From the NCBI GenBank assembly GCA_016720595.1, contig JADKKI010000068.1, positions 1 to 6,295 of the forward strand: 6,295 nt of DNA, given 5' to 3'. Positions 1-6,072 of the stretch are shown piece after piece. Each line of letters begins with the position of its first letter. Positions within the stretch are counted from its first letter, which is position 1. Below the pieces are notes generated by a model. It was not told the DNA's origin and ran no database searches. It saw nothing but the letters and a program-made list of their open reading frames with translations. The position numbers and the translations under genes were made by a program. Origin of the DNA: Myxococcales bacterium (GTDB taxonomy: Bacteria > Myxococcota_A > Polyangia > Haliangiales > Haliangiaceae).

Positions 1-1
1 G

Positions 2-1189
2 AGCGCCGGGCGCGCGCTCACCCTCTCGCTCGCGATGAAGGACCGCAGCGCGGTGCTCCCCGGCGGACAGCACCCTGATGCTTGTTTCTGGCTCGATCCA
101 CGCGCGGGCGGGTTCACCACGTCCACGTACTACGCGACGGAGCTGCCGCCATGGATCGCCACGTGGCAACGCGCTCACCCTCTCGCTGGCACGATGCACG
201 TGTGGGAGCCCCAGAGCCCCAGCTCGCTCGCCTCGCTCGGTCCGGACGACGCGCCGGGCGAGGGCGCCTACGGCTGGGGCGCGACGTTCCCGCACGATCC
301 GAGCGCGCCTGCGTCGATCGGCGAGCCGGACGCGTACCTCTCGACGCCCGCGTCCACCGAGCACTTGCTCGCGTTCGCGCGGGAGGCCGTGCGCGAGCTG
401 CACGTCGGTGACGACGAAGAGCCCGACCTGCTCGCCATCTCGATCGCCACGCCCGACTACATCGGCCACGCGTTCGGCCCAGAGAGCTGGGAGTACGTGG
501 ATGGCTTGGTCCGCGTCGATCGCGCGGTCGGCGTGTTCCTCGACGAGCTCGAGCGCGCGCACCCGGGGTAGATCGTTGTGCTGATCACGGCCGACCACGG
601 GATCGCGCCGCTCGTCGAGCGCTCACGCGCCCGAGGACACGCCGACGCGATTCGATGGACGAGCGAGGTCGAGCTCGAGCTGCTCCGCGCACACCTGCGC
701 GAGACGCTGGGTGCCGGCGCGTGGGTCGAGGCGTGGGTGCAGCCGTACCTCTATCTCACCGAGTCGGCGCGGGGAGCCGAGCGCGATCGTGTCGTCGCGG
801 CGATCTCGGAGTTCCTGCTCGCACGACCCGGGGTGGCGCGCGTGGTGGACACGCGGCAGGCCGAGGCGCTCCGCGGGAGCAGCGATCCGATCGACGGGCT
901 CGTCGGTCGCAGCATTCCCTCGCCACCGCCGGGCGAGCTCTATGTCGTTCCGAGCGAGTGGTCGGTGGCCGAGGAGGAGCTGGAGCGCGAGTCCGGAACC
1001 TCGCACGGCTCGCCGTGGACGTACGATCGTGAGGTGCCGGTCGTGTTCTCGGGTCCAGGCATCGCGCACGCGGACGTCGCCGACTCGGGCCTCTCGCAGG
1101 CGCGAACGGCGACGACCATCGCTCGCTTGCTCGGCGTGCCCGCGCCCGCGCTCGCCGATCCGGACCCGCTTGCCGGCTCGCCCCCGTAG
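2..1189 (+). pseudogene. PafA-like alkaline phosphatase family protein, 5'-truncated by the window and interrupted by in-frame TAG
   Basis: One reading frame runs from the left edge to TAG at 1187-1189 and is broken only by TAG at 569-571. Family marks lie on both sides. KDR followed by a small-residue/Gly stretch at about 38-70 matches the phosphate-binding Lys/Arg motif of PafA-type enzymes. DYIGH (D at 455-457, H at 467-469) supplies one Asp/His metal pair. TADHG (D593, H596) supplies the next, just after the stop. SHGSPWTYD (H at 1004-1006) supplies the last His. In PafA these residues bind two zinc ions in a periplasmic phosphomonoesterase/phosphodiesterase. The catalytic Thr and signal peptide would lie upstream of the window. 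ATG at 35 is probably internal, because the frame is open and family-like (ALTLSLAMKDR) before it. GTG at 578 could restart translation, but the product would lack half the active site. The gene converges on the peroxidase gene with 3 nt between stops. Family assignment is firm; whether it is functional is unclear. Confidence 0.85.
13..187 (+). repeat. 18-nt exact direct repeat inside the phosphatase gene (13-30 and 170-187)
   Basis: CGCGCTCACCCTCTCGCT occurs at 13-30 and again at 170-187. The two copies are read in different frames (ALTLSLA in the first, QRAHPLA in the second), so protein-level repetition does not explain the identity. Both regions look like normal family sequence. It may be coincidence in GC-rich codons. 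Confidence 0.5.
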
Positions 1190-1192
1190 GCG

Positions 1193-2302
1193 TCAGCTCC
1201 GCGGGCCACCGGGGGGGATCGGCGGCTCGGTCGTCGCGGGGCTCGGAGCCGGCGGCGTCGCGGTCGTGTCTTCTGCGGCGGCGGGACGCGCGTCGGCCGG
1301 CACGTCGCCGGTCAGCGTTCCGAGGAAGGCGACGAGCAAGCGGATCTGCTCGTCCGTGAGATCGCGGCCGAGCTGGAACGCGCCCATCGTGCGAACGGCG
1401 TCGGTGAGCGTCGCGGCCGAGCCGTCGTGGAAGTAAGGCCCGGTGAGCGCGACGTTACGGAGCGTCGGCACCTTGAAGCGGTGGCGGTCGGCCTCGTCGT
1501 GCGTGACGTTGAAGCGACCGTTGTCCGCATCAGTGAGCGGGCGACCGACCTGCGCGAACCAGTCACGCACCAGGCCCATGCGCTGATACATCGTGCCGCC
1601 CACGTTCGGGCCGGTGTGGCAGCTCGTGCAGCCCAGGCTCGTGAAGAGCGCGTAGCCGCGGCGCTCGTCGTCCGTCATCGCGCTCGCGTCGCCGCCGACG
1701 AATCGATCGAAGCGTCCGGGCGTCACGAGCATGCGCTCGTACTCCGCGATGGCGTGCGTGATGTGGTCCTGCGTGACCGGCGCAGCATCGCCTGGGTAGA
1801 GCGCTGCGAACGCGGTCCGGTAGCTCTCGTCGGCGGCGATCGTCGTCACGACCGTGTCCCAGCTCGCGCCCATCTCCAGCGGATTGCCGACGGGGCCCGC
1901 CGCCTGTGCCTCGAGATCGGCCGCGCGGCCGTCCCAGAACTGCACGAAGTTGCCCGCCGCGTTGAGCACGGGCGGCGCGTTGATCGGCCCCTGCTGACCG
2001 TGGATCCCGGTCGACACGCGCCGATCCTCGGCGCCGCCGTGATCGAGGCTGTGGCAGCTCGAGCAGTTCAGCGTTCCATCGCCGCTGAGCCGGTTCTCGA
2101 AGAACAGGCGCTGGCCGAGCGTCGCTTGTGCCCGGTCGAAGTGCGCCGGCGCGAGGGCGGCCAGGCCTCCGAGCGGCTGCGGAGGTGCGGGATCGGGGAT
2201 CGCGGGGGCCGCCGCGGCCGAGGTCGGCGGCGGCGTGGGCTCGCTCGAAGAGCCGCACGCGGTGCTCAACGCCATGACGACCCAGACGATATTTCGCTTC
2301 AT
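1193..2302 (-). CDS. di-heme cytochrome c peroxidase family lipoprotein (CcpA/MauG superfamily)
   Basis: The family reduces H2O2 to water in the periplasm using two c-type hemes. Counting from the GTG at 2305, a short hydrophobic signal ends in lipobox LSTAC (Cys17), so the protein is probably lipid-anchored. A Pro/Ala-rich linker follows (about 22-45). CSSCH (81-85) sits in the classic FFENRLSGDGT context, followed by FWDGRA and NPLEMG. CTSCH (226-230) is the second heme site. YFHDGS and Met307 in TMGAFQLG come next; Met307 is the likely axial ligand of the high-potential heme, which favours a peroxidase over the Tyr-ligated MauG. Residues 336-370 form a Pro/Thr-rich tail that is probably disordered. 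AGGAG lies 8 nt before ATG at 2302, so I choose that start over the GTG immediately upstream (MMKRN). The gene lies 16 nt downstream of the HiPIP gene, probably in the same operon. The electron donor and exact substrate are inferred. Confidence 0.93.
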   Translation of the reverse strand: MKRNIVWVVMALSTACGSSSEPTPPPTSAAAAPAIPDPAPPQPLGGLAALAPAHFDRAQATLGQRLFFENRLSGDGTLNCSSCHSLDHGGAEDRRVSTGIHGQQGPINAPPVLNAAGNFVQFWDGRAADLEAQAAGPVGNPLEMGASWDTVVTTIAADESYRTAFAALYPGDAAPVTQDHITHAIAEYERMLVTPGRFDRFVGGDASAMTDDERRGYALFTSLGCTSCHTGPNVGGTMYQRMGLVRDWFAQVGRPLTDADNGRFNVTHDEADRHRFKVPTLRNVALTGPYFHDGSAATLTDAVRTMGAFQLGRDLTDEQIRLLVAFLGTLTGDVPADARPAAAEDTTATPPAPSPATTEPPIPPGGPRS

Positions 2303-2318
2303 CACCGGTTCTCCTGCC

Positions 2319-2618
2319 TCAGGCTCGCGCCGCGAAGCGATCGCATACCCCGAGCGGGCTCACCGCGCCCAGGTTCATCGAGCACGCGCCGCAAGTCGCG
2401 GCCCCGTGGTCCGTGAAGAACGTGCAATTCGTACAATTGCGCGTCCCGCTCGTCGTGTGCGCCACGTAGTGCGCGGCTGCGCGCTCGGCCTGCTCGGCTG
2501 CGCTGGCCTGCGCGCAGTCGGGGCCGTCCGATCCGCACGCGGCGAGCACGCCGGGTGCAGCGAGCACCACCAGCATCGTCTGTCCGCCGCGCCGCAGGAA
2601 GTCTCGTCGTCCACTCAT
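2319..2618 (-). CDS. high-potential iron-sulfur protein (HiPIP) family, Tat-exported probable lipoprotein
   Basis: HiPIPs are small periplasmic electron carriers with one [4Fe-4S] cluster held by four Cys. This 99-residue protein starts with a twin-arginine motif (RRDFLRR, 4-10), a hydrophobic stretch and a lipobox-like LAAC (Cys28). It then has the HiPIP pattern: AHYV about 50, CTNC (62-65), CGAC (76-79) and a final Cys at 92 followed by DRF. Likely cluster ligands are Cys62, Cys65, Cys79 and Cys92. Spacings of 3, 14 and 13 fit a short HiPIP; Cys76 is an extra. Tat export suits a protein whose cluster is inserted before translocation. The start is ATG at 2618 with GAGG just upstream. The stop is 16 nt before the peroxidase start, so the pair is probably co-transcribed and this protein is a plausible electron donor to that enzyme. 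Lipidation is unusual for classical HiPIPs and is predicted from the lipobox alone. Confidence 0.85.
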   Translation of the reverse strand: MSGRRDFLRRGGQTMLVVLAAPGVLAACGSDGPDCAQASAAEQAERAAAHYVAHTTSGTRNCTNCTFFTDHGAATCGACSMNLGAVSPLGVCDRFAARA

Positions 2619-2635
2619 CGCCTCACCTCGGGAGG

Positions 2636-2665
2636 GTCATACGCACGGAGGCGCCGCCGCTCCAA
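2636..2665 (-). promoter_or_regulatory. weak sigma70-like promoter candidate for the HiPIP-peroxidase operon
   Basis: On the minus strand TTGGAG (2660-2665) and TATGAC (2636-2641) are 18 nt apart. They lie upstream of the HiPIP start at 2618. Matches are 3/6 and 4/6 to the usual boxes, which happens easily by chance, so this is only a pointer. Confidence 0.2.
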
Positions 2666-2684
2666 TACTGGTTTCCGAACGACG

Positions 2685-2703
2685 CGATAGCCTCGAGCTA
2701 TCG
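2685..2703 (-). terminator. second tandem hairpin in the ketosynthase-HiPIP gap
   Basis: A 7-bp perfect stem, CGATAGC (2685-2691) with GCTATCG (2697-2703), encloses a 5-nt loop, CTCGA. It follows the larger hairpin by 7 nt. A third dyad (CGGCTC-G-GAGCCG, 2702-2714) overlaps both and would compete with them. There is no T-run beyond it. It could be a backup terminator or an operator for the HiPIP-peroxidase operon just downstream. Confidence 0.35.
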
Positions 2704-2710
2704 GCTCGGA

Positions 2711-2740
2711 GCCGGTCCCCCCGTCGACGAGAGGACCGGC
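2711..2740 (-). terminator. hairpin after the ketosynthase gene, possible terminator
   Basis: An 8-bp perfect inverted repeat (GCCGGTCC at 2711-2718, GGACCGGC at 2733-2740) encloses a 14-nt loop containing GTCGAC. It starts 28 nt past the ketosynthase stop in the direction of transcription. There is no T-run after it on the minus strand, so it is not a classical intrinsic terminator. It may still stabilise or end the transcript. Confidence 0.4.
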
Positions 2741-2767
2741 GGCGATCCGGCTGCTCTGCCCTGGAAG

Positions 2768-3996
2768 TCAATCCTCGAGGAGGCGCACGAGCAGCGAGGT
2801 GTTCACGCCGCCGAAGGCGAAGTTGTTCGTCATGATCAGACGCGGCTTGGCCTCCATCGTCTGCCGCACGTAGCCGAGCTTGCCGCAGCGCGGATCGAGC
2901 TCGTCGAGGTTGCGGTTCGCCGCGAGAAAGCCCCCGTGCATCATCAAGATCGAATAGACGAGCTCGATCGCGCCGCACGCGCCGAGCGTGTGTCCCGTGT
3001 AGCTCTTCTGGGTGCTGGCGGGGATCTCGCGCCCGAACACCGCGGCCGTCGCGTTCGACTCGGAGACGTCCCCGATGTCCGTCGCCGTGCCGTGCATGTT
3101 CACGTAGTCGACGTCGCTCGGCGGACCTTGCCGCTCTCGAGCGCGAGATCCATCGCGCCGCGCATCCCGCCCTCGCTCGGTGCGGTGATGTGCAGGCCGT
3201 CGCAGTTGGTGCCGTACGCGACGATCTCGGCGAGGATCTTGGCGCCGCGTGCGCGCGCGTGCTCGTAGTCCTCGAGCACCACCGACCCCGCGCCCTCGCC
3301 GATCACGAGGCCGTCGCGCTTCACGTCGAAGGGACGCGGCGAGCGCTCGGGGGTGTCGTTGTATCGGATGCTCGTCGCCATGAGCAGATCGAACGTCACG
3401 GCCGTGGCGTAGTGGAGCTCCTCTGCGCCGCCCGCGATCATCACGTCCTGCATGCCGAACTTGATCGCCTCGTACGCGGCGCCGATCGACTGGCTGCCGC
3501 TCGTGCACGCCGAGATCATCGGCAGCACGCGCCCCTTCACGCCGAAGCTCGACGCGAGGTTCGCGGCGCACGTGTGCGTCATGAACTTCAGGTACGAAGA
3601 CGAGTCGAGCCCGCGCATCGTGTGCTGCGTGAAGAGCGGCCCACAGAACTCCTCGAGCGCTGCCGAGCTGCCCGTGGTCGAGCCGAACGCGATCCCGGTG
3701 CGTGTGTTCTGGAGCTGGGCCTCCGTCAGGCCCGCCTGCGCGATCGCTTGCTCGCTCGCGTGCAGCGCGAGCAGGCCCACGAGCCCCATCGTGCGACGCC
3801 TGCGCCGAGGATAGTGCGCGAAGAGATCGATGCCGGGGACGGCCCCGCCGATGCGCGTCTGCAGATCGGGGATGAGCGACCACTCCGGCATCGCACGGAT
3901 GCCGCCACGCATCGCACGCAGCGAGGCCTCGTTCGCCGCCGTGCCGACGCCGATCGGAGAGAGGACGCCGGTCCCCGTGACGACGACTCTCCTCAC
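2768..3996 (-). pseudogene. beta-ketoacyl-ACP synthase (FabF-like, aryl-polyene-type), frameshifted
   Basis: The enzyme condenses an ACP-bound acyl chain with malonyl-ACP. From GTG at 3996 the first frame encodes MRRVVVTGTG and SACTSGSQS with nucleophile Cys164. It stays family-like to Val291 (3124-3126), then runs out at a stop at 3100. The other minus frame picks up exactly there with PSDVDYVNMHGTATDIGD (His302 in the reconstructed protein), KSYTGHTLGACGAIE (Lys331, His336) and NNFAFGGVN, ending at TGA 2768. Restoring one nucleotide gives 409 residues, the usual FabF length, with the full Cys-His-His triad. Phrases such as RRTMGLVGLLALHASE, SHTCAANL-like MTHTCAANL and YTGHTLGACGA recall ketosynthases of aryl polyene/flexirubin clusters rather than housekeeping FabF; this comes from memory, not a search. 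The start has no clear Shine-Dalgarno and lies 25 nt after the ACP stop. It is either a recent pseudogene or a sequencing deletion. Confidence 0.88.
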
Positions 3997-4021
3997 GGCC
4001 GACCGAGCTCGCCGCAGTGGG

Positions 4022-4351
4022 TCACTTCTCGTCGTCGCCGGTGGGCGTGGGAGGCGGCGCGGCGCTCGGCTCGGGCACGCCCGCGTTCGTCTTGTCGATC
4101 TCCTCGAAGACGAAGTCGATGAGCTCGTCGACCGTGCGCACCTTGCGCGCGTCGGCCGGGTCGGGACGCCGGCCGGTCAGCTCGCGCAGCTGCGTGAAGA
4201 TGTCGATCGCGTCGATGCTGTCGAGGTCGAGCTCTTCGTAGAGCGTGGACGTAGGCAGGATCTTCTTCGGATCGAGCTCGAAGCTGTCGGCGAGGATCTC
4301 GACGACGCCCTTCAACACTTCTTCTCGGCTCGGTTTCGGAATCTGCGCCAC
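4022..4351 (-). CDS. acyl carrier protein with Pro-rich acidic C-terminal tail
   Basis: The protein carries acyl intermediates on a phosphopantetheine arm in the cytoplasm. It has 109 residues. The body (about 8-88) is a typical four-helix ACP with the attachment motif DLDSIDAID, where Ser45 is the modified residue. Before it is EVLKGVVEILADSF (helix 1) and after it VRTVDELIDFVFEEI (helix 4). The body is acidic, as expected. Residues 90-109 form an extra tail rich in Pro, Ala and acidic residues that ordinary ACPs lack. The start is GTG at 4351, with GAGGA 9 nt upstream. The gene lies 47 nt after the halogenase-type gene and 25 nt before the ketosynthase, all on the minus strand. It is therefore probably a pathway-dedicated ACP rather than the housekeeping AcpP. 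Its cargo cannot be read from the sequence. Confidence 0.93.
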   Translation of the reverse strand: MAQIPKPSREEVLKGVVEILADSFELDPKKILPTSTLYEELDLDSIDAIDIFTQLRELTGRRPDPADARKVRTVDELIDFVFEEIDKTNAGVPEPSAAPPPTPTGDDEK

Positions 4352-4398
4352 GGGTGGACTTCCTCTTCGGGGTGCGGGCCGTATCAGATCGGCGGCGC

Positions 4399-5925
4399 TC
4401 AGGCCAGCGACACGGGCTCCATGAATCGGTGCAGCTCGAGCTTCTCGGCCGCGCCCTCACCGAGGATGCGCCGCGCTTCTTCCAGGCAGAAGTTGAAGAT
4501 CTCTTCGGTGCGCGTGTTGACCGCGCCCTTCTTCCGCTCGACCCCGATCTCGCTCTGGAAGTAGAGCAGGTCGGTGCCGTTGTTGTAGTGGCCGAGGTTG
4601 CTTCGGTGCAGCTGGTCCTTGGCCTCGAGCTCGACCACCAGCTTCTGGAACAGATTGCTGAAATTCTCGAGCGCCTGAAGCACGTACTCCTTGCGGCGGA
4701 GCTGCTCGCGGAGCTTGCGCGGATCGAGATGGTGATCGCGCATGAAGAAGTCGACCCAGAGGTTGTAGTAGCAGCTGATGTCGAAGTTCCACTTCAGGCG
4801 CATCGTCTCGTAGCTGCCGAGCACTGGGTACTGATCACGGTAGAGCAGCATCGTCGCGTCGAACCGGAACTTCATGAACTCGTCGTAGAGCGAGCCAGGC
4901 CCGCGAGCTTCCCGGTGAAGCCCACCGAGCTCGCGCACGATCATGTCGGTGATCATGTCGCTCTCGATCGAGATGTAGTCGCTGCCCGGCGAGTAGAACG
5001 GGTCGGAGAACGCGGCGGCCTCGCCGATCACGTCGATGCACTTGGCGTCCTCGAGGAGCGAGGCGACCGCCTTGTGCTGCCGCATGAACTTGAAGAAGCC
5101 CTCTTCGCTGCTCATCCACGGCTCGAACACCGTGCCGACGACGCCGAGCGAGGTGATGCCGCGCGCGATCGGGATGAACCAGATCCAATAGCCCTTGTAA
5201 CAAAAGTGGTTGGTCGACAGCACACGCGCCGTGTGCCGTGCTCGACCCTTCCACGCGTCCGCGCCTGGCCACTTGGGCTCCATGAGCGAGTCCATGTCGG
5301 TCACGTTCGTGAAGCGACCCCAGACGGAGCCGCACGCGTGCCGCTCGGGCGTCCGGAAGCCGCGCAGCTTGCTGATCAGCTGCTGCCGGCCGCTGGCGTC
5401 CACGATCCAGCGCGCACGCACCTTGCGCAGCGAGCCGTCCGGCTCGTGCACCTCGAACGAGTGGCGGTGCGTCGTGGCGTCGTCGATGCCTGCCTTGAGG
5501 TCGAGGTTCTTGATGGTCCCGCCGATCGCGACCTTCACGCCCGTGCCGCGGTTCATCTCGAGCAGGTCGCGCTCGAAGCGTGCGCGATCGATCTGGAACG
5601 TCGGGAACATGGGCAGTCGGTCGCTCCCGACCTCGCTCATCTCGAAGAGCGACGCGTTCTTCTCCTTCGTGTCGAAGAAGAAGCGCAGGCCGTTCTTGGG
5701 GAGCTGGTCGTCGACCATGTAGGTCGAGAGCCCGAGCTTGCGGATGAAGAAGTTGCTGGCGATCTCGACCGAGGACTCGCCGACCTTGTAGCCGCGCTCG
5801 GTGTCCTTCTCGAAGAGGCCGATCGACGCGTTCGGAAGGCGCAGGCTCAGCTGCCGCGCGACGAGGTTTCCGGCGAGGCCGCCGCCGAGGATCGCGATGT
5901 CCAGCTTCTCTACGGTGTCAGTCAT
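4399..5925 (-). CDS. flavin-dependent halogenase-type FAD oxidoreductase (tryptophan halogenase superfamily)
   Basis: Enzymes of this family use FADH2, O2 and halide to chlorinate or brominate aromatic or carrier-bound substrates. In order along the 508 residues: FAD-binding GGGLAG (14-19) after a beta strand; KVGESS (47-52); PKNG with Lys77, placed like the catalytic Lys of halogenases; IVDASGR (174-180); WIWFIP (247-252), matching the WxWxIP halogenase signature that separates halogenases from monooxygenases; and FSDPFYSPG (306-314), matching FxxPxxSxG. Length is normal for the family. The C-terminal third (about 340-500) is helical and rich in aromatic and charged residues, without motifs I recognise. 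The start is the only sensible one (MTDTVEKLDIAILGGG), although no strong Shine-Dalgarno precedes it. It heads the operon, followed by the ACP, so a carrier-tethered substrate is plausible, as for PltA. A flavin reductase would be needed; none is in the window. Substrate and halide are unknown, and a hydroxylase role is not excluded. Confidence 0.88.
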   Translation of the reverse strand: MTDTVEKLDIAILGGGLAGNLVARQLSLRLPNASIGLFEKDTERGYKVGESSVEIASNFFIRKLGLSTYMVDDQLPKNGLRFFFDTKEKNASLFEMSEVGSDRLPMFPTFQIDRARFERDLLEMNRGTGVKVAIGGTIKNLDLKAGIDDATTHRHSFEVHEPDGSLRKVRARWIVDASGRQQLISKLRGFRTPERHACGSVWGRFTNVTDMDSLMEPKWPGADAWKGRARHTARVLSTNHFCYKGYWIWFIPIARGITSLGVVGTVFEPWMSSEEGFFKFMRQHKAVASLLEDAKCIDVIGEAAAFSDPFYSPGSDYISIESDMITDMIVRELGGLHREARGPGSLYDEFMKFRFDATMLLYRDQYPVLGSYETMRLKWNFDISCYYNLWVDFFMRDHHLDPRKLREQLRRKEYVLQALENFSNLFQKLVVELEAKDQLHRSNLGHYNNGTDLLYFQSEIGVERKKGAVNTRTEEIFNFCLEEARRILGEGAAEKLELHRFMEPVSLA

Positions 5926-5974
5926 GCGGTGCGGGCGCGCGGCATCGCAAGCCGCGTTCCATCCCTTCGGCGCA

Positions 5975-5989
5975 GGTTAGGCCCAAACC
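5975..5989. promoter_or_regulatory. 15-nt dyad in the divergent intergenic region, possible operator
   Basis: GGTTAGGCCCAAACC is a near-perfect palindrome around the central C, with only one A-A mismatch pair. It sits 50 nt upstream of the halogenase-type start, a usual place for an operator or activator site. No regulator gene is visible in the window. Confidence 0.3.
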
Positions 5990-6014
5990 GGTCGAGATCC
6001 AGCGCGACCGTCGC

Positions 6015-6029
6015 GTCACAGGGCGTGAC
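6015..6029. promoter_or_regulatory. GTCAC-N5-GTGAC inverted repeat, possible operator
   Basis: Perfect 5-bp half-sites are separated by AGGGC. The centre is about 50 nt before the ATG at 6073 and 97 nt before the halogenase-type start. The shape resembles a binding site for a dimeric regulator. The half-sites are short, so chance is possible. Confidence 0.3.
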
Positions 6030-6072
6030 CTCACGTTCATGCTCGACACGGCGCTCGTGCAAGACTCCCCGC

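Noticed and set aside
569..571. TAG read as pyrrolysine or by stop-codon recoding
   Set aside because: No supporting element or machinery is visible, and TAG also ends this same gene at 1187-1189, so general reassignment is unlikely.
1190..1192. Bidirectional terminator between the convergent phosphatase and peroxidase genes
   Set aside because: Only 3 nt separate the stops, and I found no convincing stem with T-runs around them.
1427..2416. Long plus-strand open frame opposite the peroxidase gene
   Set aside because: It is antisense to a gene with two heme motifs and a lipobox, and its composition is Arg-rich and featureless.
3119..3129. Programmed -1 ribosomal frameshift in the ketosynthase
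   Set aside because: A -1 shift would give the right product, but there is no slippery heptamer (only GGC AAG GTC CGC), and ketosynthases of this type are not known to use one.
3130..3883. Upstream extension of the frame that encodes the ketosynthase C-terminus
   Set aside because: Before about 3121 this frame gives Arg/Ala-rich nonsense. The real protein is in the neighbouring frame there.
3190..4122. Long plus-strand open frame opposite the ketosynthase and ACP genes
   Set aside because: It is antisense to clearly recognisable proteins. Its product is an Arg/Ala/His-rich string with no domain, as expected from GC-rich shadow frames.
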